Of a stretch of 64,000 bases of DNA, positions 8,754 through 16,880 are shown piece after piece. The translations under genes and the position numbers were made by a program. Positions within the stretch are counted from its first letter, which is position 1; the number at the start of each line of letters is the position of its first letter. The notes beneath the pieces were generated by a model that did no database searches, was not told the origin of the DNA, and saw only the letters and a program-made list of their open reading frames with translations. Origin of the DNA: Pirellulaceae bacterium (GTDB lineage: Bacteria > Planctomycetota > Planctomycetia > Pirellulales > Pirellulaceae); NCBI GenBank assembly GCA_020852965.1, contig JADYZV010000152.1, positions 1-64,000 on the forward strand, given 5' to 3'.

Positions 8754-9875
8754 TTACTCAGTCTCTGCAAGTAGCAGCGTTACCACACCTTCCAAATAGG
8801 CGTATTCATGCAGCCCAACTGCCTTCATACGCACTTTCCCCGTTCGGTCGATGAACAGTGTCGTTGGAAACCCTTGGAAGCGCGGGACCTGGGCCATCGT
8901 CTCTTGGTCACTTAGCAGGCACGGATAATTGATGGAAAACTCCTCGGCGAAATCAAGCACGCCTTGAAGATTCTCCTCTTCGGTTTCTTTTCTTTCGTAG
9001 TTGAGTCCGATCACCTGAAAGCCCTGTTCGCCATAGGTTTCCTGCAAACGCACGAACGATGGAATTTCCGCTCGGCAGGGCGGACACCACGTTCCCCAAA
9101 AATCGACGATAACGACCTTGCCCTTCAGAGCCTCCAGGCTTTGTTCCACGCCATGGATATCGGTACCCGCAAATGTGAACGGAAAGGTCTCGCCCTCGTT
9201 CAAATCCCGCTGAGCGCGGGCCAAAATTCGCTCCTTGGCCGCTTGTTGCCAGGCTTCCATCCGTCGAGCAAATCCCTCCGATTCGCGCACTTCAGCCAGC
9301 GCTGGATCTTCGTCAATGGCAGAGAATTCCGTAAAGCCATTGGCCACAGCGTCGTCTATTGCCGACACGGCCTCATTCAATTGACCACTTCTGGCCAGCG
9401 CACCGGCTTCATTGAAATAAATGTTAGCAATCGCCGCAGCGGGTAGGAACTCCACCCCCCCAGGCATCCCAGCCCGCAGCGCTCGGCCACTCTGCAGGAT
9501 AAACGCATAGGCCTCGTCGATCTTGCCCGCGCGAGCTAACGTCGAAGCGATCTGCTGTGACAGTAAAGCCAAGCTCATCTGACTGCTCACGTCGCCTGCC
9601 AAGGTCGACTGGACTAACGTCGGATAGGGCTCGCGAAAGCGTCGATCCAAACCTTCCGGTAGACGCAACCAATCGCCATAGTCGATCTCCGGCTCTTCGC
9701 TTTTTTCCGCATTCGAGGCGTCATCGGCCTCCAACTTTTCTCCCAAACCTCCATCGGCCAGCGCATCCTCCTGGACCGTACCATCCGCAATGCCAGCTCC
9801 ACTGTCTGACTGCTTCGTACAGGCGACCGGCGATAGCAGACAGACTGTCAGGCCGATGAATTGTAGTAGACGCAT
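8754..9875 (-). CDS. TlpA-like thioredoxin-fold lipoprotein
   Basis: This 373-aa protein has a lipoprotein signal (MRLLQFIGLTVCLLSPVAC; lipobox SPVAC). A Ser/Glu/Asp-rich linker and an alpha-helical TPR-like middle region follow. The C-terminal TlpA/AhpC-TSA domain has the WGTWCPPCRAEIP redox motif and the cis-proline region FQGFPTTLFID. It should work in the periplasm as a thiol-disulfide reductase anchored to a membrane. ATG 9875 is preferred over 9902 because AAAGG lies about 10 nt upstream and the signal peptide begins there. It heads a two-gene unit with DciA. Confidence 0.85.
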   Translation of the reverse strand: MRLLQFIGLTVCLLSPVACTKQSDSGAGIADGTVQEDALADGGLGEKLEADDASNAEKSEEPEIDYGDWLRLPEGLDRRFREPYPTLVQSTLAGDVSSQMSLALLSQQIASTLARAGKIDEAYAFILQSGRALRAGMPGGVEFLPAAAIANIYFNEAGALARSGQLNEAVSAIDDAVANGFTEFSAIDEDPALAEVRESEGFARRMEAWQQAAKERILARAQRDLNEGETFPFTFAGTDIHGVEQSLEALKGKVVIVDFWGTWCPPCRAEIPSFVRLQETYGEQGFQVIGLNYERKETEEENLQGVLDFAEEFSINYPCLLSDQETMAQVPRFQGFPTTLFIDRTGKVRMKAVGLHEYAYLEGVVTLLLAETE

Positions 9876-10165
9876 AAACGAGTTGCCTTTTGTTACAAAC
9901 AATCCAAATGACCGGACGATACCACAGCCTTCAGTTTACACCATTTCCAGGCTTGCCGAAATGCGCCGCATTTTACGTGAGACGCTCGTTGCCCCCCACA
10001 CAACTGTCCCTCCAACGCCCTGTAGCCGTTGACCGCTCCGTCGGTCAATCACTCTCTAGTCGCTCGATCACTTCCGTGTCACCCACAGAATGGAAGCTAC
10101 CGATTTGTCAATTGCAAATGCCATCGTTCCACGGAGCGATCGACGGAGCGCTCCACGGCGACCTC

Positions 10166-12400
10166 TCATTTCAAAAGTTGTTCCACCTCGGCCTGACTCA
10201 AGCCACGATCAAAAACTGCAATCTCATCGAGTTTCCCTTCCCAATTGTCAACTCGATCACTGCGCCCGCCAAAAAACATTTCTGTGATGGCAGGTGCTGC
10301 CGCTTGTTTCTCGTTCAACTCGATCGATATCTCGGCGCGCTGGGCATCAGCTTGATAGACTTCAATTTTGTTGCCCTGCTTAACTAGTACTGCTCGGCCC
10401 CACTGCCAACGTGGCGTGGCGGTCTGCCCCAAGTGTGGTTCTGCATTGCCCGCTTGCAACACCAAACGCCCCGGTTGATCCGTTCCACCCGACAGCCCCA
10501 GATGCACACCGCCATCGGTGCTGGAAAAGTCATAGTCGCGCGAAAACATCCAGCCCGCAACCTCGCGCGCCTGCAATGGCATTCCATTCCAATACGACAA
10601 CACGACGCTGTAATCGCCCTGTAGTTCAGGCATTTCGGCCAACATACGTCCACCGGCGAAATGGGCGCAACGATTCGTCTCTCCCTGAGTTGTGAATGGA
10701 GTCCATGCGCCCAACGCGGCGGGCTCGTTCTCTGTCGTCGGTCCCTCTAAGAAGAAGAGTACTCCCGCTTCGTAGACCGCATTGCGTCCCGCACCACTGC
10801 GATCGAGCGCCGTGCTGCCGGACATCTCGTCCAATCGCCAATAGGCCAGCGGCTTGAGCTCTGCGATCGTCTTCGCTGCCGGTCCACGACTCTGCTCGAA
10901 CTCGCGTCGCGGCAGTCCGCTCACTTGCTCCAGCAATATCAAGTCAGCAGCCACAATCCGTGGCTCAGCCGTGACCTCCAAGCCGGCTGATCGCGCCGCC
11001 CAAGTGTTGTAGCCCCCTAGCAGATGCTGCTCAGGTGGTGGAATGTACCCCTCCGCACCATTGGCCAACTCGATCACCATCGTCTTGGGGAGTGGGCTCT
11101 GCAACTTGAGCTTCAGACCGCTTAGCGCGTACGTTTCGGTTGGAGTCGACGCGATGGCTATATCCCCAATACGAATCGCCTGAACAATAATCTCAGTAGA
11201 TTGGTATTGATTTAGAAAAACCTGCTCGCGCGCGTAGATTTCCGGCAACGTTTGCGGCAGTCGATCTCCTGTCTCGGCTACGATCTGCTGCGACCACTGC
11301 AAGCGCTGCGCGTCGGGAGTGCGATAGTGCATGGGCAACACAGCTTGCTGCATCGCCAAGTCGGCATCTGCCTTGGGTTCAATCCTCTCGTAGACCTCAG
11401 TTGCAATTGCCAACAGGCCTTGCGCGTACTCTTCGATCGTCCCTTCGGCCTCGGGTGCTAGTCGCAAGTAGTCTTTCTTCCAAATGTCGCCACTACAACC
11501 ATGTGACATGATGGCGACTGGGACTGGACGGCCATCTGTTTTTCCTTCCTTCGTCGCATTCGCTCCAGCTTCATCTGCCACATCTTCCCCAGTGGCCGAA
11601 CTTGCGTCCGCTTGATGCTCCGTCCCGCCCATAAAGCGTTCCATTCCATCGCAGAATAGGCCGAAATAATCCGCGCTGATGGGGCTATCGGAAAAGTAGT
11701 GCATCGAGAAGTTCGCCAGTGCGGCGATTGGCTGGCCATCCAACGTCTCGAAGGCAATGATGCACAGCTCCGGATCTTCCGGGCCTGTGGGGCCCGTGGC
11801 ATCATCGGGATTGGCGGCCGAGTGCATATTGGCGCGGATGGTCGGATTGCCAAACGGATCTAGGGCGATGCGATCGGGTCGCCGCACCCAGCGCCGCAGC
11901 GCTGTAAATTGCGGAGCCTGTCCACTTCCCCAACCGACTCGAGCCGGCGTTAGATTCTTCTCCGCAGCAACCAGCGCCTCCACCAAGCGTTGTCTGAGCA
12001 GTGGCACGTAGCTCGCGTCGGCATCGGTGCCCAAACACGCGAAGCTCGATGGTGCCGTGTGGCTATGGGTGGCCGAGATCAAGATCCGATCCGGCCTGAG
12101 TTGGGTACGTGTCGAGGCCAGTTGCTTTGCTTCGTCCAATAGCGTGCGCGGCATCATACAACTATCGACCACCACAATCGCCAGACGTTCGCCGCCATCG
12201 TCCAGCACGATCGCCCGCGCGTTGACCCGGGTCTTGATTTGATCGGCAGAACGGGATGTCATGCCTCCATTGACCAGCACGGGCCATTGGTCTGGCGACA
12301 CGTCCACTTTGGCCGCCCCCACACGCAGCTCAGCCTGTACGAACGTGCCCGTTCCCAAGCAAACCACCAGCGCCAGCCCCAAACACTTCTTAAACGTCAT
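10166..12400 (-). CDS. Secreted neutral/alkaline ceramidase-like protein with C-terminal LamG domain
   Basis: The 744-aa protein has a signal peptide (cleavage near FVQA-EL). An N-terminal ceramidase-like domain (about 25-480) carries GAAKVDVSP, ISATHSHTAP (zinc-histidine motif typical of neutral ceramidases) and NFSMHYFSD, with a Cys/Gly segment MSHGCSGDI. After a linker, residues about 530-740 look like a concanavalin/LamG-3 fold (AYWRLDEMSGSTALDRSG, then IAVFDRGLSQAEVEQLL at the end). The family hydrolyses N-acyl amide bonds of ceramides; in planctomycetes the natural substrate is unknown. The fusion with a carbohydrate/ligand-binding LamG module suggests an extracellular polymer substrate. 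Confidence 0.82.
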   Translation of the reverse strand: MTFKKCLGLALVVCLGTGTFVQAELRVGAAKVDVSPDQWPVLVNGGMTSRSADQIKTRVNARAIVLDDGGERLAIVVVDSCMMPRTLLDEAKQLASTRTQLRPDRILISATHSHTAPSSFACLGTDADASYVPLLRQRLVEALVAAEKNLTPARVGWGSGQAPQFTALRRWVRRPDRIALDPFGNPTIRANMHSAANPDDATGPTGPEDPELCIIAFETLDGQPIAALANFSMHYFSDSPISADYFGLFCDGMERFMGGTEHQADASSATGEDVADEAGANATKEGKTDGRPVPVAIMSHGCSGDIWKKDYLRLAPEAEGTIEEYAQGLLAIATEVYERIEPKADADLAMQQAVLPMHYRTPDAQRLQWSQQIVAETGDRLPQTLPEIYAREQVFLNQYQSTEIIVQAIRIGDIAIASTPTETYALSGLKLKLQSPLPKTMVIELANGAEGYIPPPEQHLLGGYNTWAARSAGLEVTAEPRIVAADLILLEQVSGLPRREFEQSRGPAAKTIAELKPLAYWRLDEMSGSTALDRSGAGRNAVYEAGVLFFLEGPTTENEPAALGAWTPFTTQGETNRCAHFAGGRMLAEMPELQGDYSVVLSYWNGMPLQAREVAGWMFSRDYDFSSTDGGVHLGLSGGTDQPGRLVLQAGNAEPHLGQTATPRWQWGRAVLVKQGNKIEVYQADAQRAEISIELNEKQAAAPAITEMFFGGRSDRVDNWEGKLDEIAVFDRGLSQAEVEQLLK

Positions 12401-12734
12401 GCTTCACTCCACTTAGATTTGTACTTAAGGCACCCATGCACGCACTAGCGCTGCGTTACAACTAAGAACTGGGGTAGCGGAACTCGTCAAGCGTTTCCGT
12501 TAGCCCTTCAATCACCGAAATTTTCCTCCGGTTTAGGGATCAGCAACGGACGGAAATTGAGGTCTTTCGCACTAGCCGCAGTTGCTCGGGTTGACTGAAA
12601 ACCTATGCGTGGGTGTGTATCATCAACTCCATGTTAACGCATCCCGTCGTGGCAGGTCTTGTCGAATAGCCGCGATCCCGCAGAAAATCCCGGAAGCCCC
12701 TTGGCGCACGGGTGAACTTCGAGTCTATTTATGT
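12401..12734. promoter_or_regulatory. Upstream region of the split tRNA-fMet gene
   Basis: No gene is seen in these 334 nt. A TTGACT at 12591-12596 with an A/T-rich TGTATCAT about 20 bp downstream could be the tRNA promoter, but the spacing is long and the -10 is weak, so this is only a candidate. Confidence 0.3.
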
Positions 12735-12768
12735 CGCGGGATGGAGCAGCCCGGTAGCTCGCGAGGCT

Positions 12769-13496
12769 TAAAGAAAAAGCTCTATAGGTGATTTGAAAAT
12801 GAACACGAATCACGTCGGAGACATTGCCGAACAGGCCGTTATTCTCCGCAGCCTTGAATTTGGCTGGGGAGTTTGTTGACCGATAGGTAATGGTTTAGCC
12901 TATGATTTGATCCTGGACGTTAATTCCACTTTAGTGAGAGTTCAGGTCAAGTCGGTGTGGCTGGATGAGGTTTCTGGCAATTTCGTGACGGACAATCGGC
13001 GTACGAAAACCAATCGTCGCCAAATGGTTCGTGACAACTATGGAATTAGAGACTTTGATTTTGCGGTGGTGTATCTGCCAATAATCAAAGTGTTTTACAT
13101 AATTCCAGTGGAGTTATTTATTGAATACGGCAGTTCGATCTCTTTTGTCGAGAATGAAAAACGGCAAAGGAGACCACGCTCCGCAGCGAATCGTAACTGC
13201 TGGCAACTTATAGAGAAATGGGCTGCACAGATGGAAACGTCTGTGTGAACACTTGTCAAATTCGGGGAACCCTCTAGCGATGGCAATCCCGAGCCAAGCT
13301 TGAAGTTTGGAGTTGCAAGACTCTGGAGTTCAGGAAGGTGTAGAGACTTAATGGCAGGCCCCTCGCGGTTGAATTGATTAGAAGCTTAGCTTCGAATGAA
13401 CACAATCGCAGGGTGAAGAGAAAGTCCAGACCACAAACATTGATTTGGCCAAGTTGGCCGAAGCTGATTGATGGCGGCGAAAGCCGAAGTGGTAAG
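12769..13496 (+). ncRNA. Group I intron (IC3/Azoarcus-like core) in tRNA-fMet
   Basis: The 728-nt insert follows a U (12768) and ends in G (13496), the standard group I boundaries. The 3' half has a recognisable core: TGTCAAATTCGGGGAA (13254-13269) and GAGCCAAGCTT (13291-13301) resemble the P3/P4/P6 strands of the Azoarcus tRNA-Ile intron, as I recall that sequence. GGTGTAGAGACTT (13337-13349) and GGTGAAGAGAAAGTCC (13412-13427) resemble its P7 region, with GACTT and AAGTC able to pair. A GNRA-capped hairpin (GGC-GAAA-GCC) lies near 13475-13485. I could not draw a canonical P1 with a U-G pair at the 5' splice site. The endonuclease reading frame fills the part before the core. Confidence 0.85.
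12799..13248 (+). pseudogene. Intron-encoded PD-(D/E)XK homing endonuclease, broken by an in-frame TGA
   Basis: The frame opens at ATG 12799 (MNTNHVGDIAEQAVILRSLE), meets TGA at 12877-12879, then continues in the same frame to a stop at 13246-13248, 149 codons in all. The parts match the intron-associated PD-(D/E)XK pattern: an N-terminal (H/K)-x-GDxAE helix, YDLILD giving the catalytic Asp, and VRVQVKS giving the x-K of the active site. This is the fold of I-Ssp6803I, the endonuclease of the cyanobacterial tRNA-fMet intron. The single stop falls just before PIGNGLAYDL, between helix 1 and the active site. Only one base change separates it from an intact gene. A shorter product from TTG 12907 would keep the active-site residues but lose the first helix. 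Confidence 0.75.
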
Positions 13497-13584
13497 CATA
13501 ACCTCGAGGTCGTCGGTTCGAATCCGGCTCCCGCAACTTCTCTGCTTTGTTAGGAAACTGACCAGCGGTAGGTTATTCGATTAA

Positions 13585-13622
13585 GCCGGTGTCTTGCAGC
13601 AACGCACAACACCGGCTTTTTT
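13585..13622 (+). terminator. Intrinsic terminator after tRNA-fMet
   Basis: GCCGGTGT (13585-13592) pairs with ACACCGGC (13609-13616) and is followed by TTTTTT. It ends the split tRNA-fMet transcript. Confidence 0.85.
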
Positions 13623-14393
13623 CGTATTTTCCTGCAATCTCTGGGGTCCCAGCCACTCTCCAGAGACTCGATTTCCGTCCGCGACTCGCGCCAAAACAAT
13701 CCCTCTCTGGGGGCCAATCAGAGGCAAATACTCTTAGAGTCTCTGGGTTTTGAAAAACGCCGGATTAACGACTCTGGGTTATGAACATTCTGCCTCACTC
13801 GGGATTCTTTTTTTCCCCTGTTCTGCCTCACTAACAGGTCCATAGTTGCGAACTTTCCCATCGGTTGCCCAACATCATCTGGCCGCAGCTCCCACCGGAT
13901 CACCCCTATCACCTGCCACCAAGTTAACACTACCCCGACAATCTGCCCGAAGGCCATCCAGGACACTATTACCCAGGCATGCCACCGTATCCTGTGCTCG
14001 CGCCGTAATGCTTGCGTTCTTATAGAGCCAAATGGAAGTTGCAAGAAAAACCTCAACCCATGGATACTTTTGCTGCTGACATGCGTTTAATCTACTGACG
14101 ATATTCACGTGCGATTATTTCCGTGAACTAGAAAGATTCGCGAACCAATGCAGGAGAAGAGCGTCTATATCTGCAGCACGCGACGAATGTGGTCGCGGAA
14201 AAAGGATTCTGAAAAGCAATCAATCACCGGATACGAGATCATGACTTCAATACGGCCCAGTTACCTAAGGTCAACACTGACCGAACGATTTAATGGATAT
14301 GAGGGTTGTATCGTGTTGCAAAACGCGAATGCGCTCGCCTTGCATCCACATCGGAGGTAACACTCGGCCGTACTAACGAAGCAAACGTTGGCG
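13623..14393. other. Region without a supported gene
   Basis: About 770 nt lie between two intrinsic terminators. A minus-strand open frame at 13718-14056 has one hydrophobic stretch but no start signal or family resemblance, so I do not call it. Around 14294-14350 a tRNA-like fold can be drawn (GGATATGAGG pairing imperfectly with CCTTGCATCC, TTGCAAA loop), but its T loop is wrong. Something here must be transcribed towards the 14394 terminator, possibly a small RNA or decayed tRNA. Confidence 0.5.
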
Positions 14394-14429
14394 AACCCGG
14401 TGTTACCCCAAAGTGACACCGGGTTTTTT
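14394..14429 (+). terminator. Intrinsic terminator upstream of the tRNA array
   Basis: AACCCGGTGT (14394-14403) pairs with ACACCGGGTT (14416-14425), 10 bp, and the right arm runs into a T run ending at 14429. It lies about 30 nt before the first array tRNA. Its stem sequence is similar to the 13585 terminator. Confidence 0.82.
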
Positions 14430-14460
14430 CGTGCCTATTTCCAACGTTTTACATACAGAT

Positions 14461-14532
14461 GGACTGGTAGCTGAGACGGTATAGCGGCGGTCTGAAGAAC
14501 CGCAGAGGAGGGTTCGAGCACCTCCCAGTCCA
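14461..14532 (+). tRNA. Divergent tRNA-Phe (GAA)
   Basis: Acceptor GGACTGG (14461-14467) pairs perfectly with CCAGTCC (14525-14531), with discriminator A and no encoded CCA. The anticodon stem GCGGT/ACCGC is perfect, with loop CTGAAGA and anticodon GAA at 14494-14496. The D stem is short (GCT/AGC). The T arm, GAGGG-TTCGAGC-ACCTC, has one G-A mismatch. The departures from the usual bacterial tRNA-Phe suggest an accessory or decaying copy. Confidence 0.65.
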
Positions 14533-14582
14533 CTGGATGCGCACTTGGCAAAAACTCACACGAGTCACTGATAAATACAAAT

Positions 14583-14650
14583 GGGCTTGCCGACGGGTCG
14601 GCGCTTTGACTTGCACTCAAGGCTTCAGGGTTCAACTCCCTGCAGGTCCA
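14583..14650 (+). tRNA. Divergent tRNA-Ala (TGC)
   Basis: Acceptor GGGCTTG (14583-14589) pairs with CAGGTCC (14643-14649) and keeps the G3-U70 wobble that AlaRS recognises. The T arm CAGGG-TTCAACT-CCCTG is perfect. The anticodon arm is TTTGA-CTTGCAC-TCAAG with anticodon TGC. The D region is only about 14 nt, a 5-6 bp hairpin with hardly any loop, so the molecule is 68 nt and clearly non-standard. Confidence 0.58.
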
Positions 14651-14700
14651 CTGACATGACATCCTGACTGTTATGAAACATATTCTGTCAATTCCGGTGG

Positions 14701-14767
14701 GTCCTGTGTTGGTACGGGAAGGCGACTGTTAATCGCCCAGATGTAGGTTCGATTCCTGACATGGACA
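14701..14767 (+). tRNA. Degenerate tRNA-Asn (GTT)
   Basis: The anticodon arm GGCGA-CTGTTAA-TCGCC is perfect and gives GTT (Asn). GTAGGTTCGATTCCT is T-arm-like but its outer pairs fail. The acceptor GTCCTGT pairs with ACA-T-GGAC only if one T is bulged. The D region is shortened to about 13 nt (GTTGGTACGGGAA). It is best read as a decayed or strongly reduced tRNA. Confidence 0.45.
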
Positions 14768-14780
14768 CTGATTTGAACAT

Positions 14781-14854
14781 GGCTCGGTGCGATGTTGGTA
14801 TTTGCAGTCAGCCCCTCAAGCTGGCGCTCACCGGTTCGATTCCGGTCCGAGTCA
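14781..14854 (+). tRNA. tRNA-Glu-like (CTC)
   Basis: Acceptor GGCTCGG (14781-14787) pairs with CCGAGTC (14847-14853) with one G-U, and discriminator A follows. The T arm ACCGG-TTCGATT-CCGGT is perfect. The anticodon stem TCAGC/GCTGG is complete with loop CCCTCAA, so positions 34-36 read CTC (Glu), but position 33 is C instead of the near-universal U. Identity is therefore uncertain. Confidence 0.5.
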
Positions 14855-14863
14855 CTCTTCAAT

Positions 14864-14946
14864 CGCGATGTGGTGGAACCGGTAGACACGCGAAGCTCAG
14901 AACGTCGTGTCATTGAGGCGTAGGAGATCGACTCTCCTCTTCGTGA
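14864..14946 (+). tRNA. Divergent tRNA-Leu (CAG)
   Basis: This 83-nt class II tRNA has acceptor CGCGATG (14864-14870) pairing with CTTCGTG (14939-14945) with one U-U mismatch. The typical Leu D arm is GGTGGAACCGGTAGACACG. The anticodon stem is CGAAG/CGTCG (one A-G mismatch) with loop CTCAGAA giving anticodon CAG, and a long variable arm (TGTCATTGAGGCGT) follows. The T arm AGGAG-ATCGACT-CTCCT has a perfect stem but ATC instead of TTC in the loop. Confidence 0.6.
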
Positions 14947-14953
14947 CTTACAT

Positions 14954-14995
14954 TGCAGGCTAGATGGTACTGAGCTGACTTTCATAAGGTCGGAT
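14954..14995 (+). pseudogene. tRNA-Met-like 5' fragment (CAT)
   Basis: TGCAGGC-TA and a short D-like segment (GATGGTACTGAGC) are followed by an anticodon arm TGACT-TTCATAA-GGTCG with anticodon CAT (14983-14985). No T arm or 3' acceptor follows, so it looks like the broken last member of the array. Confidence 0.35.
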
Positions 14996-15300
14996 TCTTT
15001 CCTTGTTTTCTGGCTTTTCGAACATTTCTCCGACTCTCTCAAAAGTCGCGCGACTTCCCAAACTCTCGCCCAGTCGGCTCCTCTCCACTCCGAAAATCGG
15101 TAAAATACTCTCCCGCTCACGGGGCTTGGGAAACGTAGTTTTTTTATGGATGCTCGGTAACGAACTGCCTGCCTCACTCACCGCAGCCACAAATCAACGC
15201 GGCAGACACCGGCGTGTTCATACTGAAAGAAGGACAGCGAACGCTGAGGACCTCCAGCGACCTGCCGCTCTGCTCGAAGAAACATTGAAGGCACCCAATT
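14996..15300. other. Region without a supported gene
   Basis: About 300 nt lie between the tRNA array and the sulfatase gene. An open frame entering from 15003 runs in another frame over the sulfatase start and shows no family resemblance. The sulfatase promoter should be here. Confidence 0.5.
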
Positions 15301-16653
15301 ATGGTAATGGCGAAGAATGGTTTTGTCTTCGTAGTGTTTGTGTGTTGTCTCGCCTACCACAGCGCATGCGCGAGCCAGCCAAACATCGTTTTCATCATGG
15401 CCGACGATCTCGGTTACGGCGATCTAGCCTGCTACGGGAGCGCGGTTCACCATACGCCACACCTCGACGCGCTGGCAGCTGCCGGGATGCGATTCACCGA
15501 CTTTCATTCCTCCGGACCCATGTGTACTCCGACGCGGGCGGCCGCGCTGACCGGTTTGTATCAACAACGATTCGGCAGCCAGTTCGACACGGCCCTTTCC
15601 GGAGTTGACGATCGTGACTTGGGGCTCCCTCATGAAGCGGTGACAATCGCTGAAGTGTTGAAGCCGCTGGGTTACTCGAGCGCCTGTTTCGGCAAATGGC
15701 ATCTCGGATACCTGCCGCCGTGGTTACCCACCAGTCAGGGATTCGATCAGTTTCGCGGGCTCGCTTCCGGCGACGGCGACTTCCATACTCACATCGATCG
15801 CTCAGGCAGCGAAGACTGGTGGCACAACGATCAAATCGAGATGACTGAGGGGTACACCACCGATCTGCTGACGCAGTACAGTATCGACTTCATCGAGCAG
15901 CACCGTAGTCAGCCGTTCTTTTTATACGTGCCTCATCTGGCGATTCATTTCCCATGGCAGGGACCTGAGGATCCTCCGCACCGGCGAAAGGGAATGAGCT
16001 ACGAGACCGACAAGTGGGGAGTAATTCCGAATCCAGGCAACGTCGCGCCGCACGTTAAGGCAATGATCGAGTCGCTTGACGAAAGTGTCGGAAAAATCGT
16101 TGCCGCGCTTCGCAAGCATGACCTGCAGAACAACACACTCGTCATCTTCACTTCGGACAACGGTGGGTACCTGACTTACGGGCCGAACTTTAGAAACATC
16201 TCCAGCAACGGACCTTATCGCGGCCAGAAGACACAACTCTACGAGGGTGGCCACCGCGTCCCGGCGATCTTCACCTGGCCTGGGAAGATCCAACCCTCCG
16301 TCTCGACAGCGACGACCCACAGCATCGACCTGTTCCCGACAATCGCCGCATTGGCAGGAATCGAAACAGAGGGGGTTCGAACGGACGGACACAACCTTGT
16401 ACCGCTATTGACCGGCGAAGCGAGCTTGCCAGAGCGAATGCTGTTCTGGCGAGCTCACTCCCGGTCTGCCGTACGGAGCGGTTCCTGGAAACTACATCGC
16501 GACGGCGACAAGACAGAGCTATACGATCTCGATCATGATCCCGGCGAACAGCACGATCTGGCCGCACAACAACCCGAGCGGGTAAACCGGCTGATAGATG
16601 CCTGGAATGAGTGGGAAGCAGACGTTAGTCGCAGCATCCAAGAGCTGCAATAA
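15301..16653 (+). CDS. Secreted sulfatase (type I, S1 family)
   Basis: This 450-aa protein has a signal peptide (hydrophobic FVFVVFVCCLAYHSACA, then SQPNIVFIMADDLGYGDL). The metal-binding DD pair is followed by the sulfatase signature CTPTRAAALTG, where the Cys becomes formylglycine. GKWHLG and FTSDNGG (Asp/Asn metal ligands) are also present. It would hydrolyse sulfate esters of algal or other polysaccharides outside the cytoplasm. The genome must encode a formylglycine-generating enzyme or anSME; none is in the window. Confidence 0.9.
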   Translation: MVMAKNGFVFVVFVCCLAYHSACASQPNIVFIMADDLGYGDLACYGSAVHHTPHLDALAAAGMRFTDFHSSGPMCTPTRAAALTGLYQQRFGSQFDTALSGVDDRDLGLPHEAVTIAEVLKPLGYSSACFGKWHLGYLPPWLPTSQGFDQFRGLASGDGDFHTHIDRSGSEDWWHNDQIEMTEGYTTDLLTQYSIDFIEQHRSQPFFLYVPHLAIHFPWQGPEDPPHRRKGMSYETDKWGVIPNPGNVAPHVKAMIESLDESVGKIVAALRKHDLQNNTLVIFTSDNGGYLTYGPNFRNISSNGPYRGQKTQLYEGGHRVPAIFTWPGKIQPSVSTATTHSIDLFPTIAALAGIETEGVRTDGHNLVPLLTGEASLPERMLFWRAHSRSAVRSGSWKLHRDGDKTELYDLDHDPGEQHDLAAQQPERVNRLIDAWNEWEADVSRSIQELQ

Positions 16654-16880
16654 TTGGACTGGTAATGATCACCTCGCTAGCTGGCTTCGGCAAGACGGGT
16701 TGACTGATGAATGTCCGCCACATCGGGTCTTTGTCCACAAACATCCGTTGTATGTTAACCCGGTAATCCGAGCGAGGGAAATCCATTGCCGCAGCCCCAC
16801 GGCGATTGTGCTGAGGAAGACTGCTGTAAGGATTGTTCGTTATTGGTGGTGCCCGATAGTCGTCGACATTTCAAGGGAGG

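Larger units (their letters stand above)
12735..13536 (+). tRNA. Initiator tRNA-fMet (CAT), split by a group I intron
   Basis: The 5' exon is 12735-12768 and the 3' exon is 13497-13536; joined they give a 74-nt tRNA without encoded CCA. The acceptor CGCGGGA (12735-12741) pairs with TCCCGCA (13529-13535), leaving the C1-A72 mismatch that marks bacterial initiators. The D arm holds GAGCAGCCCGGTAGCTC. The anticodon stem CGAGG/CCTCG is perfect and the rebuilt loop is CTCATAA with anticodon CAT. The T arm is GTCGG-TTCGAAT-CCGGC. All of this closely resembles the E. coli initiator. The break is between U33 and C34, in the anticodon loop. Confidence 0.9.

Noticed and set aside
12877-12879. TGA as selenocysteine or programmed read-through in the homing endonuclease
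   Set aside because: No SECIS-like hairpin was apparent after the codon and the family has no selenoproteins; a nonsense mutation is simpler.
13718-14056. 112-aa minus-strand frame with one hydrophobic stretch
   Set aside because: No start signal or recognisable domain; low confidence that it is coding.
14294-14350. tRNA-Cys-like fold with TTGCAAA loop
   Set aside because: The T loop lacks TTCRA, the anticodon loop is 6 or 8 nt and the acceptor has a mismatch and wobbles.
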